Numbered from the stretch's first letter, positions 24,746 to 32,235 are shown. The stretch: 64,000 nt of DNA from Mucilaginibacter sp. L196 (GCF_009765905.1 NZ_LMUO01000015.1:648019-712018); one strand, 5' to 3'. The notes: generated from the letters alone by a model not told the origin. A program made the numbers and translations.

Positions 24746-25873
24746 TTAAGCGTGTGTAAGTTTATCAGCTGCTTGTCCGGCCTGATCTTTATTCATCACT
24801 TCGGTTTGTTTGCGGATTGACTCGCTGTGTAATAGTTCTAATAATTTTTCGGTGAACTCGCCACTTAATTTTAATGCTTTTGCATAAGTTGTGCGTTTGT
24901 TCAGGATCTCATCCCAACGGTTAACCTGTAAAATGGTGATGTTGTTATCTTTTTTGTATTGACCGATCTTCTCAGCAATTTGCATACGCTCAGCAACTTT
25001 TTGGATAACCAAATCATCAATTTTATCGATCTGACTACGTAGTTCAGCTAATTTATCATTAACTACCGCGTCACGTACTTCTGGTTTGCGTAGTGCTAAA
25101 TGGTCGATAATTTCAACTAAAGCAGCAGGAGTAACCTGTTGTGCAGCATCAGTCCATGCAACTGAAGGATCGATATGTGATTCGATCATCAAACCTTGCA
25201 TATCCAAATCCAATGCTTTTTGTGACACGTAACCGATTAATGAACGGTTGCCGGTAATGTGGCTAGGGTCATTGATCATTGGTAAGTGCGGAGCCAAAGT
25301 TTTTAGGTGGATAGCGATATCCCACATTGGCTCGTTACGGAAAGCTGATTTTTCGTAAGATGAGAAACCACGGTGGATAGCAGCCAGTTTAGTGATACCT
25401 GCATTGTTGATACGCTCCAAAGCGCCAATCCATAATGACAAATCAGGGTTTACCGGGTTTTTAACCATTACAGGTACATCAACACCTTTAAGGGCATCAG
25501 CAATTTCTTGTACAGTGAACGGGTTTGCAGTTGAACGCGCGCCAACCCAAAGAATATCAACACCTGCTTTTAACGCTTCTTCAACGTGTTTAGCGGTAGC
25601 TACTTCAACAGCGGTAGGCAAGCCTGTTTCTGCTTTAGCGCGTTTTAACCACTCTAAACCAATGCTACCAATGCCTTCAAACTCTCCCGGACGGGTACGT
25701 GGTTTCCAGATACCAGCACGTAATGCAGACACACGGCCTGTTTGAGCCAATAAATGCGCGGTAGCTACTAATTGATCTTCAGTTTCGGCGCTGCATGGAC
25801 CTGCTATTACCAAAGGTTCTTTACCTGTTTTTATCCAGGATTCAAGGGGTTGTATGTTTAATTCTAGTTTCAT
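24746..25873 (-). CDS. bifunctional DAHP synthase/chorismate mutase
   Basis: A 375-residue fusion. Residues about 10-265 form a type I beta DAHP synthase (VIAGPCSAETEDQL, LRAGIWKPRTRPGEFEG, ILWVGARSTANPFTVQE, LPMINDPSHITGNR). Residues about 275-360 form an AroQ chorismate mutase (LRSQIDKIDDLVIQKVAERM, IGQYKKDN). The first domain condenses PEP and erythrose 4-phosphate; the second makes prephenate, the substrate of the PheA encoded upstream. In such fusions the mutase domain can mediate feedback control, as known from Bacillus relatives. It lies 108 bases after pheA, and probably in its transcript. Confidence 0.95.
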   Translation of the reverse strand: MKLELNIQPLESWIKTGKEPLVIAGPCSAETEDQLVATAHLLAQTGRVSALRAGIWKPRTRPGEFEGIGSIGLEWLKRAKAETGLPTAVEVATAKHVEEALKAGVDILWVGARSTANPFTVQEIADALKGVDVPVMVKNPVNPDLSLWIGALERINNAGITKLAAIHRGFSSYEKSAFRNEPMWDIAIHLKTLAPHLPMINDPSHITGNRSLIGYVSQKALDLDMQGLMIESHIDPSVAWTDAAQQVTPAALVEIIDHLALRKPEVRDAVVNDKLAELRSQIDKIDDLVIQKVAERMQIAEKIGQYKKDNNITILQVNRWDEILNKRTTYAKALKLSGEFTEKLLELLHSESIRKQTEVMNKDQAGQAADKLTHA

Positions 25874-25981
25874 CGTGTTTTGATATTTACTTTGGAAGTT
25901 GGGAAGACCGAAAATCCGGAAATTTGTTAATGTTTATGTGCTTTAATTGTTAATTTTTACTTTTTATTTCTGTCTTTTCGG

Positions 25982-26887
25982 TTATTCTTTAACCAGTTTC
26001 TTGATCTTGATATAAGTCCTCTTTTCGGGCTTCTTAAATTGATCAATGCTGGGTTGTTCTTCAAACTTTTCGTACTCACCCAGTATGTTAAAGTTGTGGG
26101 TGTATTTTAGGATCTGTTTTATGGCATTGTCGTATTGTCTGCTTTCCCGCCACTCCACATCTACATAAAAATTGTACTCGGTTGGTTTGCCCAGTACCGG
26201 CATGGATTGTATTTTGCTCATGTTGAGGTTTTGCTCCGCGAAGATGTTAAGCACCTTGGCCAGCGAACCTACCTTATTGCTCACCTCAAAACATAACGAT
26301 GCTTTGTTCGGTGTGCCTTTTATATTGTTTTCGTGGTTGGTGATGATTAAAAAGCGGGTAAAGTTCCTTTTGTTGGATTCGATGCGACGCTCTAAAACCT
26401 CTAAACCATATAGGTTTGCTGCCAGAGTATTGGCGATGGCAACAGTGTCAGTTAGTTGCTCCTCGCGGATGCGTTTGGCACAGGCGGCGGTGTCGCTGCT
26501 TTCAACCATTTGCAGGTGCGGGTATTCATCAAAGAAATCAACGCATTGACGGATTGCGATAGGATGGGAGGTTACATACTTAACGTCCTCAAACTTTACA
26601 CCCGGCAAAGCCAGCAGGTGTAGTTGTATCGGGATGTAAACTTCGCCCACAACCGGGAAGCCGTAGCTCATCATCAGCGTGTAGTTAGGCAATATGCTGC
26701 CTGCTATGCTGTTCTCGATAGCCATCACCACGTAATCAGCTTCTTTGTTTTGCAGCGCCTCGAAGGTTTGCTTAAAAGAATTGCATTCAATAGTCTCGAT
26801 GTCTTCACCAAAGTATTTAAACGCGGCTTCCTCGTGGAAGGAGGCACGGATACCCTGTATTGCAACTCTTGGTTTTTCGCTTTTCAT
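25982..26887 (-). CDS. pheA: prephenate dehydratase with ACT domain
   Basis: A 301-residue enzyme. The periplasmic-binding-protein-like catalytic domain (about 5-185) begins RVAIQGIRASFHEEAAFKYF and has the substrate loop FTRFLIITN (TRF motif). The ACT domain (about 198-280) has VSNKVGSLAKVLNIF and KIQSMPVLGKPTEYNFYVDVE, in the place of the GALV and ESRP motifs that bind Phe in enteric PheA. It turns prephenate into phenylpyruvate. No mutase domain is present; that activity is in the next gene. A leader peptide and terminator directly upstream indicate control by attenuation. No tyrA is visible in the cluster. Confidence 0.96.
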   Translation of the reverse strand: MKSEKPRVAIQGIRASFHEEAAFKYFGEDIETIECNSFKQTFEALQNKEADYVVMAIENSIAGSILPNYTLMMSYGFPVVGEVYIPIQLHLLALPGVKFEDVKYVTSHPIAIRQCVDFFDEYPHLQMVESSDTAACAKRIREEQLTDTVAIANTLAANLYGLEVLERRIESNKRNFTRFLIITNHENNIKGTPNKASLCFEVSNKVGSLAKVLNIFAEQNLNMSKIQSMPVLGKPTEYNFYVDVEWRESRQYDNAIKQILKYTHNFNILGEYEKFEEQPSIDQFKKPEKRTYIKIKKLVKE

Positions 26888-26902
26888 AAATCCTGTTAAA
26901 GC

Positions 26903-26933
26903 AAAAAGTCCCGGCTTGTGGGCCGGGACTTTT
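26903..26933 (-). terminator. pheA attenuator: intrinsic terminator in the leader
   Basis: On the minus strand AAAAGTCCCGGC (26933-26922), loop CCACAA and GCCGGGACTTTTT (26915-26903) form a 12-bp stem with a U run, ending 16 bases before the pheA ATG. The 5' arm can instead pair with AGCCGGGACT at 26972-26963, the last codons of the leader peptide. No gene on either strand ends here, so it is a conditional terminator. Confidence 0.85.
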
Positions 26934-26960
26934 CAGTTTCTATATGTTTGTTATCGCATA

Positions 26961-27026
26961 TTAGTCCCGGCTCTTACTGTTAAAGTAAAAGTAGTAGCCA
27001 TAAAAAAATGCGGTGTTAAATGTCAT
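26961..27026 (-). CDS. pheA leader peptide (Phe/Tyr-rich), attenuator
   Basis: A 21-codon frame read from the ATG at 27026 to TAA at 26961. Nine residues are aromatic: Phe at 3, 7, 8, 13 and 15, and Tyr at 9, 11, 12 and 14; residues 7-15 read FFYGYYFYF. The final codons (AAG AGC CGG GAC TAA) contain the segment that competes for the terminator 5' arm. An upstream segment GGCT-AC-TACT (26999-26990) can pair with AGTA-AG-AGCC (26978-26969) as a protector hairpin. A ribosome stalled for charged tRNA-Phe or tRNA-Tyr would free the antiterminator; one reaching the stop would cover it. All parts of a classical attenuator are seen; the mechanism is inferred. Confidence 0.85.
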   Translation of the reverse strand: MTFNTAFFYGYYFYFNSKSRD

Positions 27027-27043
27027 GTCGTTTTATTGTGCTG

Positions 27044-27073
27044 TAAATGTACGGTTAAAAAACAGTTTGTCAA
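27044..27073 (-). promoter_or_regulatory. promoter of the pheA leader
   Basis: On the minus strand TTG at 27073-27071 is separated by exactly 19 bases from TACATTTA (27051-27044). This is close to the Bacteroidetes consensus of TTG at -33 and TAnnTTTG at -7. Transcription would start near 27040, about 14 bases before the leader-peptide ATG. Confidence 0.65.
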
Positions 27074-27155
27074 TAGAAAATTTTTATTTTCTGAAAATAA
27101 ATAGGTGAAACAGAATTTTATTGGGTAAAAATGGATTTGACTTCTTTTATTCCCG

Positions 27156-27274
27156 TTGTTTGTGTCCTCACAAACAATAATTTTGGATTGCCTGTGAAGA
27201 CACAGGCAATGGGGAGCTAATATATTAACTTTTTCATTTGCCTATTTAATTGTCCACATTTGAAGAGGCAAATG
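27156..27274. repeat. three consecutive hairpins, REP-like
   Basis: TTGTTTGTG-TCCT-CACAAACAA (27156-27177), then ATTGCCTGTG-AAGA-CACAGGCAAT (27187-27210) followed by GGGGAG, and a wider pair CATTTGCCT (27235-27243) with AGGCAAATG (27266-27274). The paired-hairpin layout with a short spacer and G-rich tail resembles the RAYT-associated units at 28441-30015, with different stem sequence. Confidence 0.6.
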
Positions 27275-27354
27275 AGCGTAATGTACCTATTATGTTACAA
27301 AGTCAATTTTAATGATGTTTAGAATTGATATTTTTTTAGATATTTTTACTCTAT

Positions 27355-28434
27355 ATGAAACATGTCCATTTGCGTAAGGATAAAACCTGCCTTAATTGTG
27401 GTACTACGGTAACAGAACGATATTGCTCGCATTGCGGACAGGAGAATACGGAGCCAAAGGAGTCTTTCGCGCACCTGTTAGGACATTTTTTCGCGGATGT
27501 TACGCATTATGATTCGCAGGTTTTTACTACGATAAAGGATTTGGTGATCAGGCCAGGGTTTTTAACTAATGCCTATAATGCAGGCAAAAGAACCAGCTAC
27601 CTGAACCCCATCAGGATGTATATTTTTATCTCGGCACTGTTTTTCATATTGGCTTTTTCATTCCATGAAGAACCGGAAAAAGCAAAACCAGTAACCAATA
27701 CAAGTCAGATCATTAATCCTTACCGGCAGCACCTGGCAGATAGTTTAAGGAAATTATCAAAGGCAACATCACCTAAAGATAGTATTGTAAACAGTATTTA
27801 TAACGGTTTGGCCATTCACCTGGATACGATAAAATCCAAAAACAGCGGCGAATCATTAAATGCAAGTATAAATAACCATGGTATTATAATTTTTCATCTC
27901 ACAGAGTATAAATATGCCAATAACAGGCAATATGATTCCGCGCAGCGAAAAATGACCGATACTGCAAGAAACGGACTAATCGCTACCTACATTAGCCATA
28001 AAATGATCCATTTAACGCGGGAGCAGGGCCGCTACGATGTAGATATTAACAACGATATTACGCATGATCTGCCAAAGCTGATGTTTGTATTGCTGCCCTT
28101 ATTCGCCTTGTATGTTCGTTTGTTCTATAATCGTAAAAAGTACTTATATTCACAGCACGCCATATTCTCCCTGCACTTTCACTGTTTTATGTTCCTGAGT
28201 TTTTTGGTTGTAACTGTAATTACAATGGTATTTACCAGCGATAAAGCAGAGTGGATTTTGTCAGGAGTTTCTTTGCTGGCTATTTTTATATACCTTGTAG
28301 CAGCGCTGCGTAATGTTTATAACGAGGCATTGTGGCTGTCCTTTATCAAATCAATAGCTATAAGTTTAATTTATACGCTTACACTTGTTATTTGCCTTAG
28401 TATTTTGATCTGTATAAAATTTGTTTTGCTTTAG
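27355..28434 (+). CDS. DUF3667 membrane protein with N-terminal zinc ribbon
   Basis: A 359-residue protein. The N terminus carries a zinc-ribbon CLNCGTTVTERYCSHCGQ (about 13-30). DUF3667 features follow: FADVTHYDSQVFTTIKDLVI, RPGFLTNAYNAGKRTSYLNP, then the first membrane segment IRMYIFISALFFILAFSF (about 88-105). A soluble region (about 110-230) separates it from four more hydrophobic segments toward the C terminus. DUF3667 proteins are widespread in Bacteroidetes with no established role. The stop is seven bases before a REP hairpin pair that could act as terminator. Confidence 0.88.
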   Translation: MKHVHLRKDKTCLNCGTTVTERYCSHCGQENTEPKESFAHLLGHFFADVTHYDSQVFTTIKDLVIRPGFLTNAYNAGKRTSYLNPIRMYIFISALFFILAFSFHEEPEKAKPVTNTSQIINPYRQHLADSLRKLSKATSPKDSIVNSIYNGLAIHLDTIKSKNSGESLNASINNHGIIIFHLTEYKYANNRQYDSAQRKMTDTARNGLIATYISHKMIHLTREQGRYDVDINNDITHDLPKLMFVLLPLFALYVRLFYNRKKYLYSQHAIFSLHFHCFMFLSFLVVTVITMVFTSDKAEWILSGVSLLAIFIYLVAALRNVYNEALWLSFIKSIAISLIYTLTLVICLSILICIKFVLL

Positions 28435-28440
28435 AAGCAG

Positions 28441-28497
28441 TGTAAGCGTGGACGCTAAGATTGGTGTTCATCAAGTGTGGACACTTGATGAGGCGAT
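28441..28497 (+). repeat. REP unit 1 (hairpin pair, plus orientation)
   Basis: Hairpin A GTAAGCGTGGACGCTAAG (slightly degraded), a 10-base spacer, hairpin B CATCAAGTGTGGACACTTGATG, then tail AGGCGAT. It starts seven bases after the DUF3667 stop and belongs to the family around the RAYT gene. Confidence 0.8.
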
Positions 28498-28569
28498 TTG
28501 AGAATAATTATCAAAATAAGTTAAAATCTTTTTCCTCCTGAATCGTCATAACCACCATAAGCTTATTCT

Positions 28570-28722
28570 ATGTACCTTATTCTTTTAGCAACGCATTCCT
28601 TAATCCGGTGGTTTGTATTAACGAGTTTACTTTTCGCTATTTACCGTGGTTACCAGGGTTGGTTGTTGAAGAAGCCATTTACCAAATTTGATAACAGTGT
28701 GCGACATATTACCGCTACTCCG
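28570..28722 (+). pseudogene. truncated small membrane protein (cytochrome-b-like N terminus)
   Basis: About 50 codons encode MYLILLATHSLIRWFVLTSL followed by LFAIYRGYQGW and KKPFTKFDNSV. This matches the N-terminal membrane segment of a small Bacteroidetes integral membrane protein usually about 140-150 residues long. The frame then runs straight into REP unit 2, whose sequence supplies the last residues (PIQVSTLEFI) and a stop at 28755. The rest of the gene is not found on the far side. It therefore looks like a gene cut off by insertion of the REP/RAYT segment. Family recognition is from memory. Confidence 0.6.
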
Positions 28723-28814
28723 CCAATTCAAGTGTCCACACTTGAATTCATTTAGTTGTGAGCGTCCACGCTTACAACTAAATGGCCACAATTAATGTAA
28801 GCGTCGATGCTTAC
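28721..28814 (-). repeat. REP unit 2 (inverted) plus a third hairpin
   Basis: Reading the minus strand: hairpin A (28778-28755, GTTGTAAGCGTGGACGCTCACAAC with one wobble), a short spacer, hairpin B AATTCAAGTGTGGACACTTGAATT (28748-28725), then tail GGCG. A lone A-type hairpin GTAAGCGTCGATGCTTAC follows at 28797-28814. The opposite orientation to units 1, 3 and 4 brackets the RAYT gene between inverted units. Confidence 0.8.
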
Positions 28815-28863
28815 GCACTAAATACATTTTGCCAAATCACAAATTATTCTCCATATTTATTTC

Positions 28864-29385
28864 ATGTCACGCAATGCCTCAACCGACGAATTCTACTTTG
28901 TAACCCTAACAGTAACCAATTGGATAGACGTTTTTACACGACGATTATATAACGACTTTATTATAGAAAATCTAGCCTGGTGCCAGAAACACAAAAAGCT
29001 TAATATTTATGCTTATGTAATAATGACAAACCACATTCATTTGGTTGCAAATGTAACTGGCGGTTCGCTTGGTGATGTTTTAGGACATTTTAAAACGTAT
29101 ACATCCAAAGAGTTATTTAAAATGATTGCCAATAATACTCAGGAAAGCAGGCGCGACTGGATTATTAAGGCTTTTGAAAAGGCAGGGAAATATAATCCAT
29201 TAAATACCAATCATCAATTTTGGCAAAATGGAAATTATCCGGTATTGCTTTATACTACGGCTGTTATTGATCAAAAGATAGATTATATTCACAATAATCC
29301 GGTAAGGGCAGGTTTTGTTGGTTCGGCACATGAATTTTGGTATAGTAGCGCTAATCCTGAAAGTCCTTTGGAAATAATTTATTAA
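28864..29385 (+). CDS. REP-associated tyrosine transposase (RAYT, Y1/TnpA-REP family)
   Basis: A 173-residue single-strand-DNA transposase of the HUH superfamily. Visible motifs are the N-terminal strand DEFYFVTLTVTNWIDVF, the metal-binding HUH motif in VIMTNHIHLVANV (about 58-60) and the C-terminal catalytic helix QKIDYIHNNPVRAGFV (Tyr about 143). RAYTs nick and join at REP hairpins and are held responsible for their spread; they lack classical IS ends. Here the gene is framed by hairpin pairs, with unit 3 starting directly after its stop codon. The upstream gap holds unit 2 and a broken gene. Confidence in the family is high; mobility today is unknown. Confidence 0.92.
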   Translation: MSRNASTDEFYFVTLTVTNWIDVFTRRLYNDFIIENLAWCQKHKKLNIYAYVIMTNHIHLVANVTGGSLGDVLGHFKTYTSKELFKMIANNTQESRRDWIIKAFEKAGKYNPLNTNHQFWQNGNYPVLLYTTAVIDQKIDYIHNNPVRAGFVGSAHEFWYSSANPESPLEIIY

Positions 29386-29443
29386 TGTAAGCGTGGACGC
29401 TTACAGTTTTTTGTATTCAAGTGTGGACACTTGAATAGGCGAT
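29386..29443 (+). repeat. REP unit 3 (hairpin pair)
   Basis: Perfect hairpin A TGTAAGCGTGGACGCTTACA (29386-29405), a 9-base spacer, perfect hairpin B around TTCAAGTGTGGACACTTGAA (29415-29436), then AGGCGAT. It begins at the first base after the RAYT stop. Confidence 0.9.
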
Positions 29444-29455
29444 GTATTATAATTT

Positions 29456-29914
29456 TCAGGATTGAAATTTGCTTAACCGGGCTAATGCCCGCTGCCTTAC
29501 TTTGTTTTTCATCAAGGGCGTCCAACCTAACAAAAAACCTTTCAATCCAAATGCCTGGCTTGCCCATTTCCAAAAACTGAAGGTATCGGTATGCTTCACT
29601 ATTTTGCTATTGCTGAATAGGAATTCGGCGTGGACATGATTGGTCACTTTTCTGCCTGTTAGGCTGAAGGTGTATTCTGCAACCCAATCGGTGCTGCCTG
29701 TTTGATCATCAGCTTTTATATTACCTGCTGAAATTTTAATCCCTGGTGTTTTTAATAGCATACGCCACATGTTTTTGGCGTTATTGCCTTTTAATGGGCC
29801 GAATGCAGGGTCTTGAAATTCAATATCATCAGTATAAAGACTTACCATTGCCTCGGCATCGCCAGCGGCAAAAGCATTATAGAAATTTTGTATAAGCTGT
29901 GCATGATCCATCAT
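29456..29914 (-). CDS. SnoaL-like (NTF2-fold) protein
   Basis: A 152-residue protein. The N-terminal helix-turn pattern QNFYNAFAAGDAEAMVSLYT plus DDIEFQDPAFGPLKGN is typical of SnoaL/NTF2-fold proteins, followed by the curved beta sheet (VAEYTFSLTGRKVTNHVHAEFLF). Such proteins are small isomerases, hydrolases or ligand-binding domains; no active-site assignment is possible. It lies between REP units 3 and 4 on the opposite strand from the RAYT. Confidence 0.8.
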   Translation of the reverse strand: MMDHAQLIQNFYNAFAAGDAEAMVSLYTDDIEFQDPAFGPLKGNNAKNMWRMLLKTPGIKISAGNIKADDQTGSTDWVAEYTFSLTGRKVTNHVHAEFLFSNSKIVKHTDTFSFWKWASQAFGLKGFLLGWTPLMKNKVRQRALARLSKFQS

Positions 29915-29956
29915 AGACGAGGTTTAATTGATGGATGAATGTACGGCTTTGTTTTT

Positions 29957-30015
29957 ATTGTAAGCGTGGACGCTTACAATTTTTGCATTCAAGCGTGGAC
30001 GCTTGAATGGGCGAT
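29957..30015 (+). repeat. REP unit 4 (hairpin pair)
   Basis: Hairpin A around GTAAGCGTGGACGCTTAC (29957-29980 with flanking complement), a 5-base spacer, hairpin B around TTCAAGCGTGGACGCTTGAA (29986-30009), then GGCGAT. Hairpin B differs from units 1-3 by a paired T-to-C and A-to-G change that keeps the stem. Confidence 0.9.
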
Positions 30016-30027
30016 GAATTTTAATTA

Positions 30028-30951
30028 TTAAGCAGCATTGCTTTTTGCAGAATTGGAATTCCGATGCTGTTGCTTCCATTCTCGTTGTAAAACTCTGGCG
30101 GTTTGGGTACTGCCGTCGTGGCTCCAGCCGGGAGGTTTCACAAAGTACAGGAGTTTATTTTTGAAGCCGGGCGCTTGCTTTACATCGTGCAATAAAGCTC
30201 TCCACTCGTGGAAAAGGATATTTACCGGGCCGGTATCTTCGGGTTGATGGGTTAAGCCGTATTTGATAGGTTCGGGCGCATCTTCTTCGCGGAAAGTACC
30301 GAACAGCCTGTCCCATATAATAAAAACCATACCCATGTTTTTATCCAGGTAAGGGATGTTTGATGCATGATGAACCCGGTGATGAGATGGTGTTACCAAT
30401 ATCCAGCCATACCATTTAGGTAAGTTTACTTTGTATTGGGTATGCACAATATTGCCGTAAAGTTGGGTAATTAAATAAGCGTACAAAATATCCAGCGCGT
30501 TAAAACCCATAAAGGCCAGCGGCAGGTAAAAGAATACCCTGTACAAAGGCTCGAAAACGGTAGAACGGAAACCTGTTGTCAGGTTAAAATGCTCTGAGGA
30601 GTGGTGGGTAACATGCATCGCCCAAAACAGGCGTGAGTAGTGACCCACGGAGTGCAGCACCCAGTATAAAAAGTCCTGCGCGGTAACTAATACGATCCAA
30701 TAGATCCAAACATTTTTAATTTCGAACAGGCGGTATTGCCATGCCAGATTTAATAAAAAGAAGGTGGAAAACTTTACTACCACATTGATGATAAAAGCCA
30801 GTACGGTAAGGTAAACGTTGGTAAGCGTATCGCGCTTATCATAATATTTGCGATCCTCGCGGTAGCTGAGCCACATTTCGGCTATGGTAAGTATAACCAA
30901 TAGCGCTACAAGCGTTACGGCGGCATATCCACGATGATCTAATTGGGGCAT
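30028..30951 (-). CDS. sterol desaturase/fatty acid hydroxylase family membrane protein
   Basis: A 307-residue di-iron membrane enzyme with four or five hydrophobic segments. The histidine boxes are visible: LHSVGH, HVTHHSSEHFN and PSHHRVHHASN. These coordinate two irons in the family, which hydroxylates or desaturates lipids such as sterols, carotenoids or sphingoid bases using oxygen. The substrate is not determined. The ATG lies one base past the aroB stop on the same strand, so it is the last gene of an S4-aroB-hydroxylase transcript. Confidence 0.88.
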   Translation of the reverse strand: MPQLDHRGYAAVTLVALLVILTIAEMWLSYREDRKYYDKRDTLTNVYLTVLAFIINVVVKFSTFFLLNLAWQYRLFEIKNVWIYWIVLVTAQDFLYWVLHSVGHYSRLFWAMHVTHHSSEHFNLTTGFRSTVFEPLYRVFFYLPLAFMGFNALDILYAYLITQLYGNIVHTQYKVNLPKWYGWILVTPSHHRVHHASNIPYLDKNMGMVFIIWDRLFGTFREEDAPEPIKYGLTHQPEDTGPVNILFHEWRALLHDVKQAPGFKNKLLYFVKPPGWSHDGSTQTARVLQREWKQQHRNSNSAKSNAA

Positions 30952-30952
30952 A

Positions 30953-32017
30953 TTATAATGATGTGTAATACCTTAAGCTTTCGTAAAGTTCGTCTTTTGT
31001 GCAGATGTTGTCAATGCTGTATTGGCCTATCTCCTGTAAAAACGTACAGTTTATTTTGCCATCCTCATTCTTTTTATCCTTCTGCATGTAAGTGTATAAC
31101 TCATCAAATATGGATTCCGGTATATTATATCGAGGATATAACTTATTGATGACATTTACAATCTCGGTAAGCGAATCGGCACTTAAGCCTATTTTTTTGT
31201 GAGATAGATAAGCTTCGCAGATCATACCGATAGCGATAGCCTCGCCATGGGATAGGGCTTTATTGCCATCGTTTAATAAAGAATAAGTTTCAACCGCGTG
31301 CCCAACTGTGTGGCCAAAGTTTAAACTCTTGCGGATACCCATTTCTTTAGGATCCTCAATAACTACTTTGTTTTTTATTTCTATTGAGCGATAGATCAAT
31401 TCGGCAGCCGGTTTTTTAAGATCGCTTGTTTTAAGCTGATCCCAGTAATCAGCATCGCAAATTAAACCATGCTTCAGCATTTCGGCTAAGCCGGATAGGA
31501 TTTGTCTTTCAGGTAAAGTTTTTAAGAAGTCATATTCAATAAATACCGCTTTCGGCTGTGTAAATGTGCCGATGATATTTTTAATGCTATCAATGTCGAT
31601 ACCTGTTTTACCGCCAACTGAGGCGTCCACCTGTGAAAGCAGGGTAGTAGGCACATGCACGAAATCGATCCCACGTTTAAAGGTAGAGGCCGCGAAACCA
31701 CCGAGGTCGCTCACTACGCCACCACCCAGGTTTACCATCAGGCTTTTGCGGTCGGCGCCAAAATCAATTAACATTTTCCAAACACCAATGCAAAAATCAA
31801 TGTCTTTGCTTTCTTCGCCGGCGTTAATTTCTATCAGATCGTAATCATCTTCATTATCGCCTAATTTTTCTTTCAATAATGGCAAACACTGCGCGCTTGT
31901 ATTTTCGTCAGTTAAAATAAAAAAGCGTGAGTATTTGCCTTGTTTTATAAAATTTACCAGTTGGGTAAGGCTATCAGAAAAATATATTGGGTAGCCAATG
32001 CTTTGAATAGTATCCAT
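30953..32017 (-). CDS. aroB: 3-dehydroquinate synthase
   Basis: A 354-residue enzyme. NAD-binding and active-site motifs include VNLGGGVVSDLGGFAASTFK, VPTTLLSQVDASVGGKTGID, GLAEMLKHGLI and the zinc-ligand regions LNFGHTVGHAVE and ALSHGEAIAIGM. It converts DAHP to 3-dehydroquinate, the second shikimate step, so it complements the aro genes 4-10 kb away. It is four bases downstream of the S4-domain gene and just upstream of a membrane hydroxylase gene, forming a separate operon not under the pheA attenuator. Confidence 0.96.
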   Translation of the reverse strand: MDTIQSIGYPIYFSDSLTQLVNFIKQGKYSRFFILTDENTSAQCLPLLKEKLGDNEDDYDLIEINAGEESKDIDFCIGVWKMLIDFGADRKSLMVNLGGGVVSDLGGFAASTFKRGIDFVHVPTTLLSQVDASVGGKTGIDIDSIKNIIGTFTQPKAVFIEYDFLKTLPERQILSGLAEMLKHGLICDADYWDQLKTSDLKKPAAELIYRSIEIKNKVVIEDPKEMGIRKSLNFGHTVGHAVETYSLLNDGNKALSHGEAIAIGMICEAYLSHKKIGLSADSLTEIVNVINKLYPRYNIPESIFDELYTYMQKDKKNEDGKINCTFLQEIGQYSIDNICTKDELYESLRYYTSL

Positions 32018-32021
32018 AAGA

Positions 32022-32228
32022 TTAAATCACCACGATTTTGTTATTCCTGAATTCGATAACATCACCTTTTTTTACTTTGAGGCGTTTGCGGTAATCCACT
32101 TGTCCGTTATATTTTACTTCGCCCTCTGTTACAACTATTTGGGCTTCGCCGCCGGTTTGTACTAAACCAGCTGCTTTAAGCAGTTGTATTAACGGGATAT
32201 AATCGCCTGTTACTTTAAATTCAATCAT
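32022..32228 (-). CDS. S4 RNA-binding domain protein (YbcJ-like)
   Basis: A 68-residue protein consisting of one S4-type RNA-binding domain (LIQLLKAAGLVQTGGEAQIV, then GEVKYNGQVDYRKRLKVKKG). It matches the small stand-alone YbcJ-like proteins, which are likely ribosome- or RNA-associated. It heads the aroB operon with a four-base gap. The ATG at 32228 is only eight bases from a -7 promoter box, so the transcript is nearly leaderless. Confidence 0.88.
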   Translation of the reverse strand: MIEFKVTGDYIPLIQLLKAAGLVQTGGEAQIVVTEGEVKYNGQVDYRKRLKVKKGDVIEFRNNKIVVI

Positions 32229-32235
32229 GGGAGGG

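Noticed and set aside
25874..25981. A second leader peptide or tyrA remnant between pheA and the DAHP synthase gene
   Set aside because: The 108 bases contain no aromatic-rich frame, no strong hairpin and no dehydrogenase-like coding sequence.
26745..27104. A 119-codon plus-strand frame over the pheA leader
   Set aside because: It is antisense to pheA and its attenuator, has no recognisable protein features and is explained by the minus-strand genes.
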